NCBI GenBank assembly: GCA_007120685.1
Contig: SKNG01000397.1
Span: forward strand, 1 to 5,512
DNA length: 5,512 nucleotides
Source: Paracoccaceae bacterium
GTDB taxonomy: Bacteria; Pseudomonadota; Alphaproteobacteria; Rhodobacterales; Rhodobacteraceae
Direction: 5' to 3'
The notes below the pieces were generated by a model. It made no database searches. It saw nothing but the letters and a program-made list of their open reading frames with translations, and had not been told where the DNA came from. Shown piece by piece: positions 1 through 5,376 of this stretch (positions within the stretch are counted from its first letter, which is position 1; the number at the start of each line of letters is the position of its first letter). A program made the translations under genes and the position numbers.

Positions 1-18
1 AATGTTACTCTCGTTCAT
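1..18 (-). CDS. Possible start of a leftward gene, truncated by the window edge
   Basis: Reading leftward, an ATG at 18-16 opens a frame of six codons (MNESNI) that runs off the window. An AGAGGA Shine-Dalgarno-like site lies at 33-28, nine bases before the ATG, and a good sigma70-like promoter on the same strand lies further upstream (177-148). Together these make a real gene start plausible. Six residues are too few to recognise a family, so no function is assigned. The gene would be divergent from the small ORF beginning at 230. Confidence 0.35.
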
Positions 19-43
19 GGTGGTGCGTCCTCTTCGGTTGGCG

Positions 44-69
44 GGTTGTGTCGCAACGACAATCCAACC
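44..69. repeat. Imperfect inverted repeat in the leader of the leftward gene
   Basis: TGTCG (49-53), a CAA centre and CGACA (57-61) form a perfect 5-bp inverted repeat. It is flanked by GGTTG (44-48) and CAACC (65-69), which extend the pairing across a 3-nt bulge. It lies between the predicted leftward promoter and the ATG at 18, so it could be an mRNA hairpin or an operator. It could also be chance, since the arms are short. Confidence 0.3.
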
Positions 70-147
70 AGATGCACCGCCAGCTTTCAAATCCCCAAAA
101 CACCAGATTCAGTCATAGCTCAAACATGAACCGCCTGATCCGCAATT

Positions 148-177
148 ATTATAGTCTATTTAGTGATTACATGGCAA
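148..177 (-). promoter_or_regulatory. Sigma70-like promoter, leftward
   Basis: On the minus strand, TTGCCA (177-172, five of six matches to TTGACA) is followed after 18 bases by a perfect TATAAT (153-148). The surrounding 140-180 segment is the most AT-rich part of the window. Transcription would begin near 141 and give a leader of roughly 120 nt before the ATG at 18. The complementary strand offers TATAGT (150-155) as a -10 for the small rightward ORF, but I find no good -35 for it. Confidence 0.5.
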
Positions 178-229
178 AACAAGGAAGCCGCGCGGCGATG
201 CACACCGCACAACGCTTCAGGAGGGTGGC

Positions 230-427
230 ATGAGATTTGACAGAGAAAAGAGTAACTTGCAGGAAAAATTGAGGGACCTGGACAGCCTCATGAAAGTTCT
301 CCAGGGACTCGAGAGTGCAGGTGACCCGATGAGCGAAGCACCGGCGCGCCGTGCCGTGTTGCCATACGGCGGAGAGCGAACGATCCGGTCTCCGAAGTGG
401 CAACAAACGCAAGAAAGTCGCGCGTAG
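230..427 (+). CDS. Small hypothetical protein with N-terminal coiled coil (65 aa)
   Basis: I do not recognise this protein. The case for a gene is the AGGAGG Shine-Dalgarno site at 219-224, five bases before the ATG. The protein also starts with a regular heptad pattern: L10, L14, L17, M21 and L24 sit at alternating spacings of four and three, as in a short amphipathic or coiled-coil helix covering about residues 6-29. The second half (about 30-65) is rich in Arg, Pro and Gly, looks unstructured, and ends in a basic, Gln-rich tail. Codon choice is unlike the neighbours: AGA, AGG, TTG, GTT and AAA appear, whereas pyrG and purA almost always end codons in G or C. That suggests acquired DNA, a gene remnant, or a non-coding stretch with a fortuitous frame. 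The ATG overlaps by ATGA the stop of an unconvincing upstream frame. The gene faces pyrG tail to tail. Confidence 0.45.
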   Translation: MRFDREKSNLQEKLRDLDSLMKVLQGLESAGDPMSEAPARRAVLPYGGERTIRSPKWQQTQESRA

Positions 428-486
428 CTCGATGTGGCACTAACTCCTTGACACATAACCCACCCAGCAACTTGGAGAAATTTTCT

Positions 487-507
487 GCCCGTCTCGCTCT
501 GGCGGGC
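487..507 (-). terminator. Weak candidate terminator after pyrG
   Basis: GCCCG (487-491) and CGGGC (503-507) form a 5-bp GC stem just past the pyrG stop codon at 514-516. In the pyrG direction the stem is followed by AGAAAATTTC, which is AU-rich but has only a short U run. Position and AU-rich tail favour a terminator; the short stem and poor U tract argue against a strong one. Confidence 0.35.
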
Positions 508-513
508 TGACAA

Positions 514-2157
514 TCACACCAACCTGCTCACCTCCACCGCCGCCCTGACAAAATCCGCAAACAGCGGATGCGGCGCGAAGGGTTTCGACTTCAGTTCCGG
601 GTGAAACTGCACCCCCACGAACCACGGATGCCCCGCATGCTCGACGATCTCGGGCAGCTTCCCGTCCGGTGACATCCCCGCAAACACCAGCCCGCAACCC
701 TCCAGCCGGTCCCGGTAGGCGATATCCACCTCGTACCGGTGCCGGTGCCGCTCCTCTATCCGCGTCCCGCCATAGGCCCGGGCCGAGACCGACCCCTCTG
801 CCAGCACCGCCTCATAGGCGCCCAGCCGCATCGTGCCGCCCTTGGCGTCGTCCGGCCGCCGCGCCTCGACATGGGACCCGCGCACCCATTCCTTCAGGTG
901 ATAGACCACCGGCGTGAACCGCTGCGCCCCGGCATCAAGGTCGAACTCCTCGGACCCCGCATCCTCCAGCCCCGCCAGGTTGCGCGCAGCCTCGATCACC
1001 GCCATCTGCATGCCCAGACAGATGCCCAGATAGGGGATCTTCTTCTCCCGCGCCCATTGGGCGGCGCGGATCTTCCCCTCCGTCCCCCGCTCGCCGAAAC
1101 CGCCGGGCACCAGGATCGCGTGGAAGCCTTCCAGATGCGGCGAAGGGTCCTCGCGCTCGAACACCTCGGCATCGATCCATTCGGCCTTCACCCGCACCCG
1201 ATTGGCCATGCCGCCATGGGTCAGCGCCTCGGCAATCGACTTATAGGCATCCTCCAGCTGCGTGTATTTCCCCACGATGGCCACGCGCACCTGCCCTTCG
1301 GCATTCTCCAGCCGGTCCATCACGTCTTCCCAGCGCTTCAGGTCCGGCCGGGGGGCGGGCGAGATGGCAAAGGCGTCCAGCACCGCCTGATCCAGCCCCG
1401 CGCGGTGATAGGCCAAGGGCGCCTCGTAGATCGATTTCAGGTCATAGGCGGGGATCACGGCATCGGGGCGGACATTGCAGAACAGCGCGATCTTGGCGCG
1501 TTCCTTGTCCGGGATGGGATGTTCCGACCGGCAGACCAGCACATCGGGCGCGAGGCCGATGGATTGCAGCTCCTTCACCGAATGCTGGGTGGGCTTGGTC
1601 TTCAACTCGCCCGAGGCCGAAAGATAGGGCAAGAGCGTCAGATGCATCAGGATGCACTGCCCGCGCGGGCGTTCGTGGATGAACTGGCGGATCGCCTCGA
1701 AGAAGGGCAGCCCCTCGATATCGCCCACCGTGCCGCCGATCTCGCAAAGCATGAAATCGGCATCATCCGCGCCGATGGCCAGGAAGTCCTTGATTTCATT
1801 GGTTACATGCGGGACCACCTGGATGGTCTTGCCCAGATAGTCGCCGCGCCGCTCATTCTCCAGCACGTTCATGTAGATACGGCCGGAGGAGATGGAATCG
1901 GTCTTGCGCGCCGGCACGCCGGTGAAGCGTTCGTAATGGCCCAGGTCCAGGTCGGTCTCGGCCCCGTCATCGGTGACAAAGACCTCGCCATGTTCAAAGG
2001 GCGACATGGTGCCGGGGTCGACGTTCAGATAGGGGTCCAGCTTGCGCAGGCGGACGGTGAAGCCGCGCGCCTGCAACAGCGCCCCCAGCGCGGCCGAGGC
2101 CAGCCCCTTGCCCAAAGACGACACCACCCCGCCGGTGATGAAAACATAACGCGCCAT
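514..2157 (-). CDS. pyrG: CTP synthase (glutamine-hydrolysing)
   Basis: CTP synthase makes CTP from UTP, ATP and glutamine, the last step of de novo pyrimidine nucleotide synthesis, in the cytoplasm. At 547 aa it is full length for the family. The N-terminal amidoligase domain (about 1-268) has the P-loop GGVVSSLGKGL (9-19), the Mg-binding D71 and E139 in their usual settings, and the CTP/UTP pocket motifs DIE (146-148) and KTKPTQ (186-191). The C-terminal class I glutaminase domain (about 290-547) has the oxyanion-loop region PGGFGERG (351-358), the nucleophile C380 in GICLGMQ, and H519/E521 in GVQFHPE. All key residues are present. The ATG at 2157 fits the family start MARYVFITGG. The Shine-Dalgarno is weak: a GAG close to the ATG and a G5 run 12 bases before it. 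The gene lies 138 bp downstream of secG on the same strand and has its own candidate promoter and leader hairpin. Residue roles are from family knowledge (E. coli PyrG). Confidence 0.98.
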   Translation of the reverse strand: MARYVFITGGVVSSLGKGLASAALGALLQARGFTVRLRKLDPYLNVDPGTMSPFEHGEVFVTDDGAETDLDLGHYERFTGVPARKTDSISSGRIYMNVLENERRGDYLGKTIQVVPHVTNEIKDFLAIGADDADFMLCEIGGTVGDIEGLPFFEAIRQFIHERPRGQCILMHLTLLPYLSASGELKTKPTQHSVKELQSIGLAPDVLVCRSEHPIPDKERAKIALFCNVRPDAVIPAYDLKSIYEAPLAYHRAGLDQAVLDAFAISPAPRPDLKRWEDVMDRLENAEGQVRVAIVGKYTQLEDAYKSIAEALTHGGMANRVRVKAEWIDAEVFEREDPSPHLEGFHAILVPGGFGERGTEGKIRAAQWAREKKIPYLGICLGMQMAVIEAARNLAGLEDAGSEEFDLDAGAQRFTPVVYHLKEWVRGSHVEARRPDDAKGGTMRLGAYEAVLAEGSVSARAYGGTRIEERHRHRYEVDIAYRDRLEGCGLVFAGMSPDGKLPEIVEHAGHPWFVGVQFHPELKSKPFAPHPLFADFVRAAVEVSRLV

Positions 2158-2168
2158 TGTCTCGAAAA

Positions 2169-2206
2169 CCCCCGCAGCGAGCGCGCGAAAGCGCCCATCA
2201 CGGGGG
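2169..2206 (-). promoter_or_regulatory. pyrG leader hairpin (possible attenuator or SD-masking structure)
   Basis: In the pyrG transcript, CCCCCG (2206-2201) can pair perfectly with CGGGGG (2174-2169). A smaller GCGC/GCGC stem is possible inside the loop (around 2194-2183). The 3' arm is followed by TTTT (2168-2165), and its G5 run ends 11 bases before the ATG. It could therefore act as a weak terminator-type hairpin or hide the ribosome entry region. The predicted transcription start falls in or next to the C5 run. The pairing is seen in the sequence; the regulatory role is inferred. Confidence 0.45.
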
Positions 2207-2210
2207 TCGC

Positions 2211-2239
2211 GCCATAACCCATTCCCCCGCCAAGGGCAA
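2211..2239 (-). promoter_or_regulatory. Candidate promoter of pyrG
   Basis: On the minus strand, TTGCCC (2239-2234) and TATGGC (2216-2211) are separated by exactly 17 bases. This is a common housekeeping promoter form in GC-rich alphaproteobacteria, where the TTG of the -35 and the TA of the -10 are the best kept parts. Transcription should start near 2204, giving a leader of about 47 nt. It implies that pyrG need not depend on read-through from secG. Confidence 0.5.
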
Positions 2240-2266
2240 GCCCGGCGCCAGATGATGTTTCAACCC

Positions 2267-2279
2267 GGGGCCGCGCCCC
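2267..2279. other. GC-rich hairpin between secG and pyrG
   Basis: GGGGC (2267-2271) and GCCCC (2275-2279) form a perfect 5-bp stem with a 3-nt loop, 17 bases beyond the secG stop. No U run follows on the minus strand, so it is at best a partial terminator or an mRNA 3'-end stabiliser for secG. Confidence 0.25.
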
Positions 2280-2295
2280 AAGAAATGGTATGAAA

Positions 2296-2652
2296 TCAGT
2301 CCTCGCGCGGCGGCAGCAGTGGCGCATCGCCCCCGATGGGTGGCAGCACCACATCCGGATCCGCGCTGGGCGCCGGCACGGGCGCATCGCGCTGCACGCC
2401 GATCCGGTCCAGCACCGAGGTATCGGCGCTTTGCTGCGCGGCAAAGACGGTCAGCGTCAGTGAGGTGATGATGAAGGCCACCGCCAACCCCCAGGTCGCC
2501 TTGGCCAGCCCGGTCAGCGGCGGGCGGCTGGCCTGCGGGCCCATGCCACCGCCGCCAATGCCCAGCCCGCCCCCTTCGGAGCGCTGCAAAAGCACCACGC
2601 CGATCAGCGTGAGCGCAAGAAGCAGGTGGATGATCAGAACGACATTCTGCAT
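2296..2652 (-). CDS. secG: Preprotein translocase subunit SecG
   Basis: SecG is the small auxiliary subunit of the SecYEG channel in the inner membrane and helps SecA-driven export. The 118-aa protein has the family layout. It has a first membrane helix (about 3-22), then the conserved cytoplasmic loop LLQRSEGGGLG (21-31) continuing as a Gly-rich stretch to about 38. The PLTGLAKATW segment (45-54) leads into a second helix (about 52-72). The tail from about 85 is Pro- and Asp-rich, probably disordered and typically variable. The ATG at 2652 fits the family start. No strong Shine-Dalgarno is present: only AAGG about ten bases upstream, with CCTCCC directly before the ATG. The gene is the first of a secG-pyrG pair and is divergent from the membrane-protein gene starting at 2817. 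Confidence 0.95.
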   Translation of the reverse strand: MQNVVLIIHLLLALTLIGVVLLQRSEGGGLGIGGGGMGPQASRPPLTGLAKATWGLAVAFIITSLTLTVFAAQQSADTSVLDRIGVQRDAPVPAPSADPDVVLPPIGGDAPLLPPRED

Positions 2653-2682
2653 GGGAGGCGGACCTTGAGCCGAGTTCGGGCC

Positions 2683-2711
2683 TATCTATGCGCAGCCCGG
2701 CAAGGGCGCAA
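2683..2711 (-). promoter_or_regulatory. Candidate promoter of secG
   Basis: On the minus strand, TTGCGC (2711-2706) and TAGATA (2688-2683) are spaced 17 bases apart. Transcription would start near 2676, about 24 bases before the secG ATG. The -35 keeps the TTG core; the -10 is an imperfect match. Confidence 0.4.
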
Positions 2712-2741
2712 CCCCCGAGACCCCGCGCTGCAACAGATCAG

Positions 2742-2767
2742 GGCCCGGTCGATGCCATGACCGGGCC
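2742..2767. repeat. Perfect 9-bp inverted repeat in the secG divergent region
   Basis: GGCCCGGTC (2742-2750) is repeated inverted as GACCGGGCC (2759-2767) around an 8-base centre. It lies between the secG promoter and the start of the rightward membrane-protein gene. No T run follows on either strand, so it does not look like an ordinary terminator. It could be an operator for a dimeric regulator or a strong leader hairpin of the rightward gene. It would enclose the ATG at 2757, one reason for preferring the start at 2817. Confidence 0.55.
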
Positions 2768-2816
2768 ATATTCGGCAGGCAACGTCGGTCAAAGCCCGCT
2801 CCCAAAGGTCTCCGAC

Positions 2817-3707
2817 ATGCCCCGCCTGTTCCTGACCCGTCTGCGCCGCAAGCTGTGGCGCGAACGCCGCCGCCTGCCAGTTGTCGCGCTTCTGATGTTC
2901 GCGGCGGGATTTCTGGGGAATATGCATTTCGACATGACCATCATGGGTCTGGACAGGGCGCTGGTCCTGGGCCTGGCCTATGCGCTGGTCTTCACCCCGC
3001 TTGCGCTGCTGCTGGCGCTAATCCTGCCCAGCTGGCGTTTCTCGGCGGAAATCGTTTCGGTGGCTTTCCTGATCTTCGGAATCGCCGGCGCCCTTGACCC
3101 GGCTTACAACCTGAGTGCCCTGTCGCAAGGCAAAACCATCTGGATGGTCCTGCTCAGCTTCGTGGCGTTCTCGCATCTTTATACCTCGACCCTGCTGGAC
3201 GGAATCACCATAGCATCGCCGAAGACCCGGCGCAGGGGCTGGTCGCGCCTGCCCGCGCAGGTGCTGTGGGACGGGCTGGTGGGCACGCCGCCGCACAAGG
3301 ACCGGCTGGCCAACGCTGAAAACACCGTTAGCCTGGACTATCTGGAACCCGGCCAGCCGCACCGCCGCTGGGTTGAACGCTTCGACAAGATGACGCTGCT
3401 GGAAGAACACCAGTTCGTGCAGGAAATCGACGCCCCGCAGTTCATCCGCTTCCGCTGGCGGAATGTCACCGCCGAGGAAGGCATCGGCTTCGCCTCGGGG
3501 GAAAAGCAGGTCCGCATCACCGATCTGGGCCGCTGGCGGCGCATCGACATGACCTGCGCGCCCAGCCGCCTGCCGTTGCGGCTTTGGGTGCAGACATGGC
3601 TGGACGATGGCATGGGGCGCATCCTAGATCAGGACCTGAACAAGCTGGAAAGCCGTGCCGTCGCGCCCGTCCCGCCGCAACCGCCGCAAAACGCGCAACC
3701 GGCCTGA
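2817..3707 (+). CDS. Hypothetical membrane protein, four helices plus soluble C-terminal domain (296 aa)
   Basis: I do not recognise a named family. The N-terminus is strongly basic (R7, R10, R11, K12, R16-R19). Four likely membrane helices follow at about 19-37, 48-70, 77-97 and 107-125. A soluble domain of roughly 170 residues follows, probably cytoplasmic by the positive-inside rule, with several basic and aromatic stretches (KTRRRGW, 136-142). Its pattern of beta-like segments (200-248) and a closing helix (about 257-280) would suit a lipid-binding START/SRPBCC-like fold, but that is a guess from the pattern only. The last 15 residues are Pro/Gln-rich. I chose the ATG at 2817 because AAAGG at 2804-2808 precedes it by eight bases. 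In-frame ATGs at 2688 and 2757 would add a low-complexity, Pro-rich leader and overlap the secG promoter or the inverted repeat. The gene sits 103 bp before purA on the same strand. Confidence 0.8.
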   Translation: MPRLFLTRLRRKLWRERRRLPVVALLMFAAGFLGNMHFDMTIMGLDRALVLGLAYALVFTPLALLLALILPSWRFSAEIVSVAFLIFGIAGALDPAYNLSALSQGKTIWMVLLSFVAFSHLYTSTLLDGITIASPKTRRRGWSRLPAQVLWDGLVGTPPHKDRLANAENTVSLDYLEPGQPHRRWVERFDKMTLLEEHQFVQEIDAPQFIRFRWRNVTAEEGIGFASGEKQVRITDLGRWRRIDMTCAPSRLPLRLWVQTWLDDGMGRILDQDLNKLESRAVAPVPPQPPQNAQPA

Positions 3708-3747
3708 GGCACACCGCCACCGGCAGCACGGCTCCGCGTTTTCCCGG

Positions 3748-3776
3748 TTTCCCCGCCCCGGCCAGCCCGCTATACC
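3748..3776 (+). promoter_or_regulatory. Candidate promoter of purA
   Basis: TTTCCC (3748-3753) and TATACC (3771-3776) are separated by 17 bases. They lie in the 103-bp gap after the membrane-protein gene and put the start of transcription near 3783, about 28 bases before the purA ATG. The -35 match is poor. I see no PurR-type operator or riboswitch fold in the gap. Confidence 0.4.
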
Positions 3777-3810
3777 ACGCGGGGTTTGACCGGACGCAGG
3801 GAACAATCGC

Positions 3811-5106
3811 ATGGCCAATGTCGTGGTGGTGGGCGCCCAATGGGGCGACGAGGGCAAGGGCAAGATCGTCGACTGGCTGTCCGAACGCGCCGATGTGATC
3901 GCGCGGTTTCAGGGCGGGCATAATGCCGGGCACACATTGGTTGTGGACGGGACGGTCTACAAGCTGCATGCCCTGCCCTCGGGCGTGGTGCGGGGGGGCA
4001 AGCTGTCGGTCATCGGCAATGGCGTGGTGCTGGACCCCTGGCATCTGATGCGCGAGATCGAGGGGATCCGCGCGCAAGGGGTGGAGATCACGCCGCAGAC
4101 GCTGATGATCGCCGAGAACACGCCGCTGATCCTGCCCATCCATGGCGAGCTGGACCGCGCCCGGGAAGAGGCCGCGCGCGCGGGCACCAAGATCGGCACC
4201 ACCGGGCGCGGCATCGGCCCCTGCTATGAGGACAAGGTTGGCCGCCGGGCGGTGCGCGTGGCCGATCTGGCCGATGACGCAACGCTGGTGGCGCGGGTGG
4301 ACCGCGCGCTGCAGCACCACGACCCGCTGCGCCGGGGGCTGGGGATCGAACCGGTGGACCGGGACGCGCTGCTGGCCGCGCTGCGCGCGATCGCGCCGCA
4401 GATCCTGCCCTTTGCCGGCCCGGTCTGGCAGGTGATGACCGAGGCGCGGCGCAAGGGCCGGCGCATCCTGTTCGAAGGGGCGCAGGGGGCGTTGCTGGAT
4501 ATCGATTTCGGCACCTATCCCTTTGTCACCTCGTCCAATGTCATCGCCGGGCAGGCGGCCACGGGCGTCGGGCTGGGGCCGGGGGCGATCGACTACGTGT
4601 TGGGAATCGTGAAAGCCTATACCACGCGGGTGGGCGAAGGCCCTTTCCCCACCGAATTGGACGATGCCGATGGCGAGCGGCTGGGCACGCGCGGGCATGA
4701 GTTCGGCACCACCACCGGGCGCAAGCGGCGTTGCGGCTGGTTCGATGCCTGTCTGGTGCGCCAGACCTGCGCGACCTCGGGGATGCGCGGCATTGCCTTG
4801 ACCAAGCTGGACGTTCTGGACGGGTTTGAGCGGTTGCGCATCTGCACGGGCTACGATCTGGACGGGCAGCGGCTGGATTATCTGCCCACCGCCGCCGTGG
4901 CGCAGGCGCGCTGCAAGCCGATCTATGAGGAGATGCCGGGCTGGGCCGAATCGACCGAGGGCGCGCGAAGCTGGGCCGACCTGCCGGGCAATGCGGTGAA
5001 ATACGTCCGCCGGATCGAGGAGTTGATCCGCTGCCCGGTGGCGCTACTCTCCACCTCGCCGGAACGCGATGACATCATCCTGGTCACCGACCCCTTTGCC
5101 GACTGA
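3811..5106 (+). CDS. purA: Adenylosuccinate synthetase
   Basis: PurA joins IMP and aspartate with GTP hydrolysis to form adenylosuccinate, the first committed step from IMP to AMP, in the cytoplasm. The 431-aa length is normal for the bacterial enzyme. Visible signatures are the N-terminal GTP/IMP loop QWGDEGKGK (10-18) with the catalytic base D13, H41 in GHNAGHT (36-42), and the IMP-binding segment TTGRGIGPCYEDKVGR (130-145). Further signatures are FEGAQGALLDIDFGTYPFVTSS (221-242), the aspartate/IMP loop GTTTGRKRRCGW (299-310), the guanine-recognition TKLDVLDGF (331-339), and the C-terminal STSPERDD (414-421). Nothing essential is missing. The ATG at 3811 gives the family start, and AGGGA at 3798-3802 precedes it by eight bases. 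Codon usage is strongly GC-ending, as in pyrG. The DUF2842-like gene follows after 30 bp and is probably cotranscribed. Residue roles are from family knowledge of E. coli PurA. Confidence 0.98.
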   Translation: MANVVVVGAQWGDEGKGKIVDWLSERADVIARFQGGHNAGHTLVVDGTVYKLHALPSGVVRGGKLSVIGNGVVLDPWHLMREIEGIRAQGVEITPQTLMIAENTPLILPIHGELDRAREEAARAGTKIGTTGRGIGPCYEDKVGRRAVRVADLADDATLVARVDRALQHHDPLRRGLGIEPVDRDALLAALRAIAPQILPFAGPVWQVMTEARRKGRRILFEGAQGALLDIDFGTYPFVTSSNVIAGQAATGVGLGPGAIDYVLGIVKAYTTRVGEGPFPTELDDADGERLGTRGHEFGTTTGRKRRCGWFDACLVRQTCATSGMRGIALTKLDVLDGFERLRICTGYDLDGQRLDYLPTAAVAQARCKPIYEEMPGWAESTEGARSWADLPGNAVKYVRRIEELIRCPVALLSTSPERDDIILVTDPFAD

Positions 5107-5136
5107 ACTCTGGCGCGCAACAAGCCGAAGGCCCAC

Positions 5137-5376
5137 ATGCCCCTTTCCTGGAAAGCCCGCCGCCGCTGGTCGATCTTCATCCTGGTGGTGGCCGTGCCGC
5201 TGTACATTGTGGTGGTGGTCAATGTGCTGGCGCTGTTCGACCGGCCGCCCTTCTGGCTGGAATTGCTGATCTATATCGTGCTGGGCATCGTCTGGGCGTT
5301 GCCGCTCAAGGCGGTGTTCAAGGGCGTCGGCCAGATGCCGCCGGAAGAGGAACGGGACGACCAGGCGGAACGCTAG
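5137..5376 (+). CDS. Small two-helix membrane protein, DUF2842 family
   Basis: This 79-aa protein has a basic N-terminus (K6, R8-R10), two likely membrane helices (about 11-33 and 38-60) joined by a short FDRPPFW turn (34-40), and a charged tail rich in Glu and Asp (69-79). The pattern PLYIVVVVNVLALFDRPPF followed by a second helix ending in ALPLKAVFKGVG is what I recall for DUF2842, a family of unknown function found in alphaproteobacteria. The assignment is from memory. The ATG at 5137 has GAAGG (5127-5131) five bases upstream. It begins only 30 bp after the purA stop with no terminator between, so it is probably cotranscribed with purA. Nothing in the protein itself points to nucleotide metabolism. 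With the basic N-terminus inside, both ends would face the cytoplasm. Confidence 0.85.
   Translation: MPLSWKARRRWSIFILVVAVPLYIVVVVNVLALFDRPPFWLELLIYIVLGIVWALPLKAVFKGVGQMPPEEERDDQAER

Noticed and set aside
48..233. 61-codon frame with a GTG start overlapping the ATG of the small ORF (ATGA)
   Set aside because: No ribosome site precedes it, its composition is Asn/Ser/Arg/Gln-rich, and it runs through the AT-rich promoter region. The ATGA overlap alone does not make it a gene.
448..453. Perfect TTGACA -35 hexamer between the small ORF and pyrG
   Set aside because: No acceptable -10 lies 16-18 bases downstream on the plus strand, and no rightward gene follows; pyrG is on the other strand.
739..2217. 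492-codon open frame on the plus strand, opposite pyrG
   Set aside because: It lies almost wholly antisense to pyrG, whose identity is certain. Long antisense frames are expected opposite GC-rich genes, and its product is His/Arg/Pro/Gly-rich without a recognisable domain.
2688..2816. Longer forms of the membrane protein starting at 2688 or 2757
   Set aside because: The extra residues are Pro/Ala-rich with no family look, the starts lack ribosome sites, and they would overlap the secG promoter or lie inside the 9-bp inverted repeat.
3708..3747. Possible terminator after the membrane-protein gene, suggested by the TTTT at 3739-3742
   Set aside because: I could not build a stem of more than three or four pairs directly before the T run.
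3517..4698. 393-codon open frame on the minus strand, opposite purA
   Set aside because: It is antisense to purA and to the end of the membrane-protein gene, with the same His/Pro/Arg-rich composition typical of shadow frames.
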